NCBI GenBank assembly: GCA_020796225.1
Contig: CM036765.1
Coordinates: 38,468,066-38,532,065, forward strand
Source of the DNA: Arion vulgaris
Lineage: Eukaryota > Mollusca > Gastropoda > Stylommatophora > Arionidae
Direction: 5' to 3'
Length of the DNA: 64,000 nt
Shown: positions 26,074-41,000 of the stretch, piece after piece
How positions within the stretch are numbered: position 1 is the stretch's first letter
How the letters are laid out: each line of letters opens with the position of its first letter
The notes under the pieces: model-generated
What the model was told of the DNA's origin: nothing
Seen by the model: only the letters and a program-made list of their open reading frames with translations
Databases searched by the model: none
Position numbers and translations under genes: made by a program

Positions 26074-29000
26074 GTTAATCACAATAACATAAATTCACAC
26101 ATCTATTTCCATAAATACATAAGGATAACTTACTTCTTCATGAACTATGTAATGTTTAACATAATTAATTTATCATTTAACAATAATACTTTCATTTCTA
26201 AATATACTGCTAATGGTAGTTCAAACAAAAATACATATCTTCATACATTGACAATACACATTTGTAATATAATTGTACAATTCTACTAGCCCATATTAGT
26301 CATGATTAATGTAGCCCACAATTATAATTAATAACTTACTCATACATACTTTGCTCACACATACTTGCTCATACATACTTACACAAACTTGCTTATATAT
26401 ACTTCATGACATGTAAAATGCCTGCCTAAGATCTTACAAACACACATTACATATAAATATTAACTTCTAAATTGTTATTAAGACAGCTAGACAATACAGC
26501 AGTGACAAATTGTACAGCCCAGAGGTCTGCTATTATTTAAACTTTATGTTTTTCACAGTGACCTTGTGTATTAACAGTTGGATAAGTTTGTAGCAGCTGT
26601 GTTTCTATGATAAATTTTAATTCCTTAGTTTTATTTCTTATACCCCAAGCTCTTTTCTCTATACAGCTACCATTGAATGTACAACTTCTCCTCCTTGTTC
26701 TCAGATAAAGCCCAATCCAAAACCATTAAGTCTGATCCAGTTTGCACAGTGATGTTCTAGTATGTGTTGTTTTGGAATTATTTTATCTGGAAAATACAGT
26801 CTGTACATTTTCATGTAATCTTGTATTGCTAATTGTATTTCTGGAACTGTGTCAGCATGTAGGTCTACTGTGTGAGATGTAATTGTGAACTTTTTCAAAT
26901 GCTGTATTTAATGAGTTAAAAATGTCTCTTGTGATCAATGCAATATTTATTATATCCTTATTCTGTGTGTACAATTGTGTGTGTGTTATGACATCTTCTG
27001 TGAGATCTTTATAGACTTTACATGTTAAGTATTTATGACAGTGGTTACCAACAAAAGCTCTACTATGATATGCCTGTGGTGTGATTTTGTGTTTGTCTAA
27101 TACTTTATCTAACTGTGAACACACTGGACCAGACCTATCACACAGTGCTACAAACTCAAGTTCTAATATGCTTGCTAGTGCTTTCTTAATCTTAGTATTG
27201 CATTTTATTTTCTCCTCCTCACTTTCACAAACTAATAAATCTGCATGTAACTTGTTTATTTCTAATGAGAACATTTCTGCCTGATGCCAATTCTTACCGT
27301 ATTGTTTTAAATATTGTATGGTGTTTGAACTAGTGCGTTCCTTTTCTATGTTTACCATGATATCTCTGTCTATTCTGTCAGCTGCTTTTTCTACTAATGT
27401 GTAATGTTTATGAACAATACCTAATAAAATGTGAAGGTAAGGAGGAGAGACTTTGTCAATATCAATATTTAAAATTGGAGCATGCAAGCAGTTATATTAC
27501 AGAGATGCATGTTTTTTATTACCATGGCCAATTGTAATGAAACGATTGTGATATTGTTTCAACAATGACAGACCTCTGGCTTGTACAGATCTGCTCTCCG
27601 TTGGAACCTGAAAGTCTTTACGTGATTGGAGGCACCACAAGCATGGATATCTTCCCTGTGCACCTGATAGCCCATACACCTTTGTTTAAAAATCATAATC
27701 TCCATAAAAGAAAACCACCAGTTTCTTACCCTCCCACTCTAACAGTGTCAGTGTTTCTATCCGAGATTTCATATCTGTCATAATTGTTTCTACATTGTTG
27801 TATGTATCTTTAACTTTAGCTATTGCTACTAGAATAGTATTTAATTTAGAATTTGGTCTTGCTAAGTTTGCAATTTGCATTGTGACTTTGAAACTGTTCT
27901 TGCCATGGTCACCTCGCACTTTAACCCAAATCTGATCTTCTGGTATACATCTGCTATGCCATGTTAATAATCCCTCTCTACTATAATCACTAAGAAGTGT
28001 ACAAACAAAACTACCCAAATCTTTAATATAAGCATATGGTGCCTCCATTGTATGACCATCAGGTCCCTCAAATACTTTCATATCAACATGCACCCAGTCT
28101 CTTGTAACATCTTTCGTACACTGCCTTTCTGATCTTTCATGTGGCATCTCAACCCCAAACTGCTTCAGATATGCTTTATGTTTTCTTTCTTGCCTCCATG
28201 ATAATCCTAATGATTCTTTCATAGAAATAGCTAAAGGAGTTGGGACTATTACTTTTAATCCTGCTACTTTACTGATATTCACACGGGATCTTTTTGGGAG
28301 TCGTTTAATTTCATGTGCTTGTTGATGTGCCTGCTACAAGTTCCCTAACATCTTGAAGATATTTAGACCGCTTTCGTTTTGTTGGAGATTTTATTTGTGA
28401 TGTTTGTTTCCTGGATTTTACTATTTTTTTTCAATACAAGTGGTTGTCCTCTTGTTCTGCATGTTATTACATTATGTGAGTGAGATGTGTTTAGTTTTCT
28501 TCTAACAAAATGTGTAAATAACTCTTCTTCACCTCTAGATAGAGGCTCTTGAAGTGATTTACTACGATAGAGATGAATTTTTTTTGCTATCTAACATTGG
28601 TGAGGTTGAAGAGCATGTCATGTGTGATGCAGTTTTTTTTTCTATGTAAATTGTCTTCAACAGTCACATCAACCTCATCCTGTAAAGAAATATCCCTACC
28701 ATCACTGCAAGGCTGCTTAGAATGCATGGGGAGATCATGGAGGACAGTATCCAATGTAACTGTGGGCTTAGAATTCATGACATTTTTGAAACAACCAAGA
28801 CGATTTTGTTTATAATGAAAACATAGTCTACACTCATTTACACTAACATCAGAGTTAAACTCAGTCCATATATTCCGAGATTTATCAGCAATGTTGTGCG
28901 TTGACTTGAGTGAATTTTCTGATAGTGTTCTTTGAATACGTATAATTCTTGACACACATCTCCTACACATACTTGTTGAATGTTTATTGGGCAAATCATT

Positions 29001-32000
29001 ATTTACATTTATTCCAAATACATAAAAATGTCATTTGTTTTATGTATACACTGTGCTGGCTTGTGGTATGATTTTTTTCTTTTCGATTAAGAAGTTTTTC
29101 TCCACATGTCCTACACAGACCTTGGATATTTGAGACATGCTTGTCCAATGTATGTGCCATGTTAATATAATGCAGTATTAATAGGATGCAGTATTTGAGT
29201 TTGTAGTATTGAAATAGTTCCAGCAAACAATATCTCAGCCTGAAATAGATAATTTACAAATTATTAGCTATTATTACATATTATATATAATTTGTCTGTG
29301 GTTACAAGCAATTTATTTCAATCATAATATGTTCTATTATTTACTTTTATTTTTACTTATAACTCCCAATAGTATAATGTTACAAACTTACAGTCCCTAA
29401 TTAGATCTCCAAAACATATTGCAATCGGTCGTTGGTAATATTCAGATAATGTAATAATGTCTTCTGTCGTCAATATATATGGATGATTGCATCTAGTCAC
29501 ATTTAGCTAGGAATTTATATCACTAAACTTGCTATTCGATACAAATAGCAACTAACCAGCAGAAATACAGCATAACAGAGTTTTGTAATTATGCTTAGAA
29601 TTAGCGTTTATCGTTCTGTAAATAACAACACTGTTGTTTACAAGAGTCGGAGTGAACATGACGTAGTAGTCGTAAAAGGACATCAAACAAAGTCGCAATC
29701 TAGCTATCAAAGTTTGAGTCAATATAAGCGTGGACATAAAATTGAACAAAAGAGAGAGGAATCATTCATCATTTTGAAAATGTATGATGAGTGACGAATA
29801 TATTTTGGAGTTGAAGATGGATAAGATATTCTTCGGTCTTAGACTCTTGTTGATGAGGACACTAAATCATGTTGAATCGATCAGCGATTAAGCAGTTTGG
29901 ATTACCCTTGTCAGTAACTGATGCCTGAGAGGCAGAGTGAGAGGTGTTTAATCAGCGAGCCAAGGAACCATCAGTATGCACTTCGATATCTGTTGGGAGA
30001 TGAGCACTATGGTTTGCCGAGTGCAATGACGCAGTTTAGTAACCAATACTAATAACAATAACCAATATATTTTAATCGTATGAAAATATGATGTTCTGGA
30101 GCTGTAACTGTGCAAAAGTAGCGGTGTACAAAATTATTGCGGTGACCCTTTGTAATTGTCTCGTTATAGGTAGCTTTCCCTTACGAAATGTTTATAAAAT
30201 TGTTTGGTAATATGGAATACTTTAAAGTTTATAATAAATTTCATATTTTCTAGAATAATTGACATACAAGTATACTAACCTGATTTATTTCACACCAGTT
30301 TCACCGATTCACTAGAAATTCAAAATGGATACAAGTTATGAACTTTTTTATTACCCAACATTCAACGCGCGAAGAATGTCTTGGAGGTTTCTTAAAGATC
30401 GGTATTTTAATACAAATAGGTCGCCGTGTACAAGAATGTCGTAAGAGGCGACTGAGCAATGGGTCTAGGGAAGTTACCCTAGTAAATAAAAAGCATTGCA
30501 GAAATCTGATGTTCTGGCCTAATTGTAGGTGCATAACTGGTACAACATACAATTGCTCTTAGGCTCAGATCACATACAAATCACACAGAGTGGTTAACAA
30601 GTGGTTGATATGGAGCGTTCAAAGAAGATCTTGCTAAGTATATTTGATATTTGATTGCCTGTTTATATCTCAGTCAGCATTTGTCTGTTAATGGTGTTGT
30701 TATGTCATTTTCTTTCTTTGATTTTCAAACCAAGTCGACATATTTAACTATAGCAGAAGATGTTTAACTAACCTTTCTAACAGCTAATGGATCTTTGTTA
30801 TGAAGGATCAAATAATGGAGTATGGCCAGCTGAGTCTGCCAGTATGCGTTGCGAAAGCTCTCAATCATTGAATCAAAATTAATGACAAGCTTCATGAGGC
30901 AGCCACTTCTATAGTCATAGAGATGCTGGGCTATTTCAGAAGTAAAAAATAGCACTAAACTGTAAACACACAACAGACAACTATTTATTAAACAGTGATT
31001 CATTTCCTATGTTAAAAAAACTATACAGAGAACGCAAACTGACAATTTGATCATCAGAAAAATATATTGTCCCTAAATAGACCAATGCATGATTTTTGTT
31101 GGTAGCAAAAAAAACTGTGTGTTTTGGACTTGTATTGTGGATAAAAATAATTATAAGGTGTACAAATATGTATTCTCATACTTACCTATTGATCCAGATT
31201 CTCTGACATAGCTTTGGCATGGAAGCAAGGTCTTCATGGTCAAACAGAGATCAGAGAAAATAGGGATAACATATAATGAAGTAGGTGTAGTATTTAATAT
31301 GTCAACATTTAAGTGTGTTGAATTTGACTTTTCAAAATGTGCCTGGAGCCTTTCTCCTTCTTTTTGATTGACTCTGTAAAAATTAATTGAAAGGAAGTTC
31401 CATTACATTGAATAAATATTATATATCTAAGATTATGCAGAAAAAAATTAATAGTAGCAAACACATTTTAATAGTAGTTATAAACATTACCAACTATAAA
31501 AATAATAATGGTTGTCCCGATGGTTCTGTGTGGAGTAGAGCTTAGGTGCTGGTCTCTTGTTTCAAAGGTACTGTTCGTTCCTCGTGGAGCTATCATGATA
31601 ATTTTCCAGAAATCCTGATCTCAGTGTAGGTGAGACCGAGTTCCTAGTCCTATCGGAGATGGACAATAAAATGTAGGTCTGTGTGTTAAGTATGTAAAAT
31701 AGAGTAATATAAATAGATTAGAATAGATAGAATAGATAAAATAGAATAGATAGTGTCAAAATAGAGAAGAGCAGGCTGAGAAGCCACTGTCTGGACAAAA
31801 TTCATTAGAATGATTTAAAAAATGTAATTCCTACAGCAATCTTCACCATCTTCTAAATTACATTGCTGCTATTGAGTTTATGCACTGAGACAGAGCACAC
31901 ATGATTACTCACGAAAGTGCAATAATGGTGGCCCAATTAATCAATCAATCAATGGTTGTCCATTGAAAGCAATGTTTAGAATAGCTAACTTTAAGTGGTG

Positions 32001-35000
32001 TAACATCTCTGGAGTGTGCTAAAAGGTAACTGTACAGTCATGTCCTTCCTTCCTGTCATTCACTTTAAATATTGTCTGTATATTCAATGCAAATTATGAT
32101 AACTGATAAAACAAGCATTAAAAAGAAATTTGTATCAAGGGAGAAAACAAAATGTGAATAGTTTTGAATATTAAAATAAGAACAAATATAGCCTTACAAA
32201 AACTTAACAAAATCAGTGTAATTGGAACTCAAAAGAAAAAACTAATCAGAATACAAAGATCATGCATATTCCCAGTGGCAACTTACAAGTATGAAACATG
32301 TACATTTATCAAGAGAGTAGAAAAGCATATATATGCAATAGAATATAAGCATTATGTTATAGAAGAGTCCTTCATATACAATGTACAGATAAGACAACCA
32401 ATAAAACTATCCAAAAGGAACTCAATCAAAGAAAACTGGCTGATGTTACAAATAAGAATGAGAAAATTGAGGTGTTTTGAACATACAAAAAGACACTAAA
32501 GGTTGGAGAAGACCATTATAGGGTGCATTATCTTAAAACTATTTTAATTTTGCCAGTTGTTCTATTCTCATGTCTCCTGGTTCCATATGGTAAATAGGGT
32601 TGGGCCCTTTTGAAGCAGAGTTGAAATCTATGTCCCAAGTTGCTTTGGCTTAGTCGATAGACCTTGCAATCAACTATTGGAACATGCTTCTAGCCTGTTT
32701 AGTAGTTAGATTAAATATGTGAGGGTTATTTGTGACCCTTTCTATTGGTTGTCATAGTAAATTATTTTCAACACTGTTGGATAGCTGGCTTGGAACTTAA
32801 ATAAAATAAACATTTTTACAACTCGCCAAGCAGTCACGAGTCTGGTAAATGATTTCCTGTGATTAATTTTAAAGTATTATCAGGTCACTTAGAGCTAATT
32901 TTATCAGAGAAAGATGCCACAGAAACAGACGACGACTTTCAGCCCTAACAATTTATAATTTTTGGCACAGACTGTGGCTGTCTGTAGTTACTGGGTTAGT
33001 AGCAGAATTATCCAGGATGCATCAATAAAGTATATATGAACAAAATACAAGTTTATAAAGTAAAATACTTAAACAAATAGATGGAAGGAGCAGTTCAGCA
33101 ATAAGGGACAGAAGAGCCTACAGTGATAGAAGTCGAACCGCCTGAAAAAAATAATCTTACAATTTTGATAGAAATTAAACTGAACTTTTGAGATACAAGA
33201 AACAGAATCTCTAAAAATGCACATTCAGGCAGAAAGACTGTAGAAATGAGTTTGTATTTCAAACAAACAGCAAGTATTATTTTCTACTTACTTCAAATGC
33301 AGTGTTATAACTTACTTTACTGAAGATAATGACTGCTGAAGATTTGAGGTGCTGGATTGTTGTATTTGTGAATCTGCAAATGTTAAATTGAAAAAGTTCC
33401 TGACATTTATAATAACACTTTAAGTTTAAACAAAAAGGATAATGAGGTAGAGACCACAGTAAATTAATTACTGGTTATCAAACTGACAGGATAACACTCT
33501 AGAAAGACCCATAGGTGTTCAGGTGTATATATCAATGCTATCATTGTGGAAACAATTTATTTCAAATATTAAAAAGTATGCCACTTTGCCATTTAATTTT
33601 AATAAATTTTAAATATAATTGGCCTAATCACTTTGAAAAACACACACTATCATTTGTAAAACATTTCATCGGTAACACAGTTTGTCTCTTACCATGAAGT
33701 AATATGTGGTGGCATGGTTCAAAGTTGGGACTGACATTAAGTAAGTGGATAAAATAGCCAGGTAACATAACAATCAGGTAACTACCTGTTGGAGTGAAAA
33801 ATATTAAATATGAAACAACAAAATGAAAACATACAAAACAAGTAAAATATGGATGTTTTCTTTTCACTGTAGGAGTTCCTTATTGTGAATATAAGGACCA
33901 ATAAAACTGTATATCAGTGGCTAATGACAGGCACATTACACTATGATTGATAAACTTAGTAATACACACTACATTTGTTTATCATATGTACTTTTTTCAT
34001 TCTCTTTCTTTTCAGTTACACATTTTTGTTTGTTTATTGGTTACTGAACTGATGTTACAGCACTCTGGGCAGACCCATAGGTGCTCAGTCTCCTTCACGA
34101 TGTCAAAGGGCATGCATACTGATGGTTCCTACGGCTCGCTGGTTAAACATACCCCTCTCTCTGCCCTCAAGAATCCATTTCTACTCGTACAACGTGTAAT
34201 TCCAAACTCCTTAAATCACTGGATTGATTCAAGATCAATTTTAGTGTCCTCATCCAACAGTAGATCACCAAGAGACCAAAGAATATCCCCCTTATCCATC
34301 CAAAACTTCTCAACAATCAATGCAAGCCTGTCCGCTCTCTCGTTGCTGCAAACATTTGCCTGCCCAGGACAGTAGATTCCCATGTTTTAACAGAAATGCT
34401 CAGAAGATCATACTCTCCCATTAATCCACAATTGTTGTCTTTAACTTATTTTTTATTCTAGGCTTGTTAAAGACCTCTTTTGAAATGTCACTTTACTATG
34501 CTGTTCTACTGTGGAAAACTTTATGTTTTGATATTTTACCATTTGGTAACATACTCCAGTTGTCCAGGTTATAAGATAAACAAGATGGTAGCTGCATATT
34601 TCTATACAACACATTATCATTTGACATAAAATCACTTATTAGCTCTAATTGAACCAAGATTTTCCTAATGTTTCTTTCATTTATGAGAATGACTACTGTT
34701 ATTAATTTTGTAATAAAAATGATATTTCTTATACCTAGAGCATGTTTAATATATAAAAATATTAGGCACAATTGCTGACTTTGTTTGATAATGGTAACAT
34801 ATGTGAGTAAAAGAAAAGTAGTATGCAATATGTGAATCATAAAAAAAAATGTTAAGACATTATTTCAATCCAGTTAAACTTGTATGTCATTCCTTTAGTA
34901 TCAATGGGGAGTCACAAATGAGTCTAAGACTGCTCAAAGCATGCCTGATTTAACAACAAATGACTTGAGCATTTATACTGCTCTGCCGCCGAGTGGTTAT

Positions 35001-38000
35001 CGGGGCCCAAATTTGGGGTGTAAAGAATATAACCACTGTTACCTGCGCGCATGTCGTAAAGACGACTGAGGAGGTTTGGCTGAAATCGGATGCACGTGTC
35101 CTAAACGTGTAGAAGTTTATGCGTTTAGGGGCCTACCAAACCAATGTGCAACGTATACACGTTCTTGGCAAAGATCAAACATATCTTAAGAGTGAGTAAA
35201 ATTGGTTGTAAAAAACGAACGCAAAGAAGAAGAAGATACTGCTCTGCAGCTTCTCTCATTTGATTTTAGTACGCTAGTTATAATTTGTTTATGCTTTTCT
35301 CCATTGTGATAAAATTTCTCTACTGCTTCATCTGTTGGTAATCTGAGAAAATTATCATGTAGGATTAACTGATATTCCTATGATTCCTATGAGTTTATTG
35401 AAATACTCGGGATTCATTAAGAGATTTATTGAGTGGTCTAACTAATATGTACCAAATGTTGCAACTCTCAACAATTGGCAGCAAGCTCACTAAATAGACA
35501 GATTAAGACAAGCAAAGTATTTTTACACTGTCCAATATTCAAAAATTAACATAAAATTATTGATAACACAAAGACTGAATGACAGTAAAATACCAGCTCA
35601 CTCAGTCATTTACATTTATTTTATATTACAAAGTTAAAAAAAAAGCTAAAATAAAACCTAGTTTTTATACCATGAGGAATATTGGGGAATACAGTGACAG
35701 ACTTGCATTTTTCTTTGATCAACATCACGGCAATCACTTTTACTTTTCAGTGTTTCTGCGGTACCCAAAGGAGGCTAATTTGACCTACGAGCCATTACAG
35801 ACAGAAAAAATTCCACTTCAACTGTGGAATTTTATTATATGATGAAGACACTTATCAAGAAAGTGTACTACTACTAAAAAATCATAGCTCTATTTTTTTT
35901 ATTATTAAAGAAATTGTAAAATGCTTACCCAACCAAGAAAATACAAGTCGCTTTTGTATCGCTATGTCTTTTGGAATGTTGGAAACACAACCATGCAAGG
36001 TTTTTGCTGTATGAACAATTTTCATTTTAAAAATATATGCAAAAATGTATCTATGTATGCATGTTTATATTATTAAAATATCTCTAATGTTTAGTATACC
36101 AGTTTGAATGAAACATAAAATATAATTTAGAGATGTCCGGACCTTTGACATTTTTAACCAACTAACAAACATTTGGAAATCTAAAACACTGAGCAAACAT
36201 TAAATTCCAGGTTTTTAACTTCAATGTATTATCTGTGGAAGTAAAAGTTGGAAAATAATAAATTGAAGGCATACTTGAGTTATACTTGATAATTTTTGTG
36301 GGGATATTGGCTGCAAATTGTTTACAAACAATAAGAAATAGGACACGGTTTAGACAACAAGAAATAGGGGAAGACACAAAACATCAATATATCTCAAGCA
36401 CCATTTGTGTTGCTCCGACGTACTTTTTGATAGTTTGCCGAATGTAGTAGTTGCACTGCCTCTTCGTTGATTTCTTTGTCAAGAGAGAGGCTAGCAGTGA
36501 CTATAATAATAATAATTTCTCTCATACTGTTATACGTTACATAGGGCCTGCAAGTAATTTCTCCATACCGCTCTATCCTGGGCAACTCGCTCAATCTCCT
36601 TCATGGAACTGAGATTGATATTTCTTACCTCTCTCAGCAAAGTTCGTTTCATGGTCTCCTTAAGTCGACCTCTCTTTCTTGAACCCTTATCTTGAGACTA
36701 TGGACCCAAGATAGTAAAATGTTATTAGATGGTTACCATTTAAAGTGATATTTATTGTTGTGTTACTTCCCTGACATAAAACCACTGTCTTGGTGACACT
36801 TTATAGTCAGACTCTTAAGAGAGTCAGGCTGAAGAGTGAATCAGATTGAGTGTGGATGAAAACATCAGCATTCTTGAAGGCATGATATAAAAAGACTGCA
36901 AAGAAGATGTTGAAGAGAGTGGGGGCAAGGACACAGCCCTGTTTGACTCCACTCTTAACCGTGAAGCTATCAGATGTACTGCAATCAAATTGTATGCTGG
37001 CTTTCATACCCTCATTTCCATGCAAATAATTAAATTTCCTCTAATAATGAAATATTCTATAGAATAGTGCTCCGAGAATAACTGGTACATACAGATTATT
37101 GAGAAAATTGTCAACTTTAGAATGAGACAAACAAATACGAGTACATAACAAATTATCCCACTAATGTTCACATATTCAGCTTACCATGGTGTATCATGCT
37201 GATAAAGTATTCAACATCTTGACAGTCACTCAGATTCTGAAAGTCAGCAGAAAGAAATTATTATAAATCAAAGCATGTACACATTCATTCTCAGAGATAA
37301 TGTTAGAGCAATGTAACTGTAGAAAGACATGTCAAATTGAAATAAATCATTTTTATGTTAACACTGTCATTCTGAAGTGTTTTACTAAAACAGCAACAAG
37401 GTTATTGGATATAGAACTGACATCATAGCACTTCAGTCAGAACTATAGGTGCTCAGTCTTTCCCAGCAGATGTAAAACGGTATGTATACTGATGATTCAT
37501 GTGGCTCACTAGTTATACTCACTCCTCACGCTGCCCCTCAGATATCCAGTTTTACTTGCAAAAAGTGTAGTACCAAACTCCTTAAATCACTGGATAATTC
37601 AACACCAATTTTAGTGACCTCATACAACAGGCATTCAGCAAGAGACCAAAGAACAATTTCCCTCATCCATCCTGAACTTTCTGACAATCAATACTGTTGA
37701 TGTATGTTCATTTTCTCATTGTTGCAATCACCCACGTGTCCAGCAAGGTGAAAAATTATATAGGAATGTTATCTCAATTCTGGTAAACTTTGAAAACAGC
37801 TTGTATTTAATACAAAAACTAGGCCTCTATTCCAATCTAGTAACATTTTTGCGTGTTCAAGAAGAGAAGAACATGTTGTGCACACTGTCTTAAGTTACAA
37901 GACATGATCTTCATTATTATTATACTTGTATCTGACAAACAATTTTATGACAATCTATAATGTGTATGGTCTTAGTTGTGTTCCTTCATGCACTTTGTTG

Positions 38001-41000
38001 TTTTACTCGTATTTTTAATTGAACCACTATTTTAATTGTATTTGTAATATCTCAAATCAATATATAAAAACAAGGTTATTAACTCTTTCCACGCCCATTT
38101 ATTTCCTCAATTTTTAAGCAGTTAATTCAAGGGAAGTAAAAAAAAACAAATTTACAAAACAATTACGATCCCAACTACTTGTCAATAAATAAACATATAT
38201 ATCTTATTATATACTAAATTGAAGAAAACTGGACAACCTAATAGAATAACAAGGTTAAAAGTAGTATAAGTAAAATAGTAGAAGTAAAACTAGAAAGACT
38301 TCTTATAAGGAAGCAACTCTATGGCGCAGTGTGCGGCTTAAAGCGGGCAACGGACTTCCTTCATGGCGCAGTGTGCGGCTTAAAGCGTGGAAAGAGTTAA
38401 TGAAGATCATCTTATGTCATTGTAAATACTGCTATTGATGAAGTAGAATTACTAATAAGTCTTGATAAAGCTGCATCTATAATTATATATTGTGAAAATA
38501 CACTGCAATGTAAAAACCTGAATTAGGAAGGTCAGTTGCCTTAAACTTGCTTAATTCAGTATAGAACTCTATAGCGACTTCAATAGCAAATACAATCAGG
38601 TAGACCAAAAGAAATGTAAAATTTGTTCTATTTTGTTATTTAGAAAAATAGAATGTCACCAAGAATATTATGTTAAAGCTTCAGACCTTCATAACAAACA
38701 TTTCTAAAACATCTTTTGTACCTCAGTAAACATTGCCTGGTGGAGCATAATCACACAGTTAAACAATCTTTTAGGATACCAAAGTAACAAACACGCAAGA
38801 CAAACCCTTTGGAAACTAACAGCCTGTTTTACCAGACAAGATTAACTGAATACTACAGGAAGAAGAGAGGGAAGACAAGAGAGAACTGGAGACAAGTCGT
38901 GGAAAGGGTAGCCAATATTATTGCTGTCCTATGAGGAGCTAAAGAAGATGGCCATAATAATAAACCATTGTTTTCTTCCTATCTAAACAGACAATATTTA
39001 TCTAAACAATGTCAAAGTATTGTAAAATGTGTCTTCCAAATATAGACTCACCTGATGAGTTCCTTTGCTTCTAGTATTGCTAATTTGTTTGTGGTAGCAG
39101 AGGCAGAAAGCTCCATTTGACTGAGTCAGAACAGAGACATTCAAAGCCAATTCTATGAACATTAAAAACAAATATTCTGTAAGAATCATAGCATAAAACT
39201 AAATTTTATCCATAAGATATTCTCAGTCTAAAATAAACTAAATAAAAAAAGTGCATGAAAAATTGCTTAACTACCAAAACAATACTAAAATTGCTTCCCA
39301 TAATTAAATTCCTTACTGAGTACCATGAGTCCCAATTGCAGTTGGCTTCCTAGCAGGATGTCTGTATTACAGAGCTTGGTGTGCTCTTACATGATGGCTT
39401 CAATAGCATATTGTTCTACATAATAGATAGCTAGCACCAAGCACAGACTTTTTATACATGTCACATGCTTTGTAATTAACAGTTTCTCTATTTTGTAAAA
39501 CTTGGCCTCAAGATTTAAGTAAATATATATTAAAATTAGCATACTTTAATTCTGATATAGTAGTTAATGTGGTTAAAGGACTGTAAATTTTACAAGAATT
39601 TAAAACATCCGATGTATGTGTGTAATTGTGCTTGGAGTACCTGTAGAAAGCTTTTCAATGCAGTTACTTGACCACGCTGTTTACTATTTAAAGAAATAAC
39701 AATAGTCCAGTTTTATAATTTTTTTTATGTTTACACTAAGTAAACTACTCACATGCCAAATTTCAAGTTCATAGCATGATGGGAAGTATGCAAAATAAAG
39801 GGAACAGACAAACACACACATCAGCACAACTTATTATAAACTAATTGCACTTGTTTTTCATAAACTATTTACTCTGTTCTAAATCTGAATCTACATATAG
39901 TAAGGTATATATTGTTATTATAAGGAAACGAAGGTGGAAATATTTAGGTCATGTTCTTAGATCAGACGAAAAGAGACTAAATCGACAAGTCCTTATGTGG
40001 TCACCAGTTGGGAAAAGAAAACATGGAAGACCAAAGACCACTCTTAGAAGAACCACCCAACAAGAAAGTAAACTATTGGGATGTAAAACCATACAAGATC
40101 TCCAACTGCTAGCAAAGAACACAAGGAGATCTAAAACCTCTGCCCTATGTGCCGCTTTGGCACGAAAGGAACTAACTAACTAACTAACTATATTGTTATG
40201 GAAACAGACTGAATGATAGTGTACATAAGAACTGACACAAGATAGCACAATTACATTATCTGACCTGGAATTCCAGGATGTAATGGAATATCTCCATAGT
40301 GAGATCTGAAATATTATCAGAAAAGTTAGCATCAAATAATCTTCCAATAACTTTCAGCCTTTAAAAAATTATTTTAAAATCATAAATCTCAACCTTCAAG
40401 CTCTTGTGCATCATTCATGATTTCATTATATATGAGACAGGGTGGTATCAATCTTCAGACCAAGCTAAATGTATACAGAGCTGCAGTGCTCCCAGTACTG
40501 CTATATGCCAGTGAGACATGGACTGTTTACACCCGTCATGCTAAAAGCTGAACCTTTTTCACACAAATTGTCTAAGAAAGCTGCTGAAAATCAAGTGGCA
40601 AGACAAGATCCCAGATACCACTGTTCTTGACAGAGCTGGTATTCCCAGTATTAACACCATATTTATGAAACACCAACTGCGCTGGGCGGACATCTCGTCC
40701 GCATGCCTGATCACAGGATGCCAAAGATATTCTTCTACAGTGAAATGTCGAGTGGCAAACGCCCCAGAGGGCCAAAAAAAGAGTTCAAAGACACGCTCAA
40801 GTCCTCTCTAAAATCCTTCGAAATCAAGATTGATACCTGGGAAAAGCTGCACGGGACCGAACATCCTGGCGTTCACTCCTACGAAAGGGTGCAAAATCCT
40901 GTGAGGCAGCACGTCAAGCAGCATCAGTACTCGTAGACAAAGAAAAGCCAGTGCACCGAGTCCCAGACTGTAGCAACAATCTCATGCCCACCCTGTCCAC

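Noticed and set aside
36394..36475. Minus-strand frame LDKEINEEAVQLLHSANYQ as a GSAP exon
   Set aside because: It sits beyond the ATT tail of a truncated LINE, has no family match, and GSAP phases are satisfied without it.
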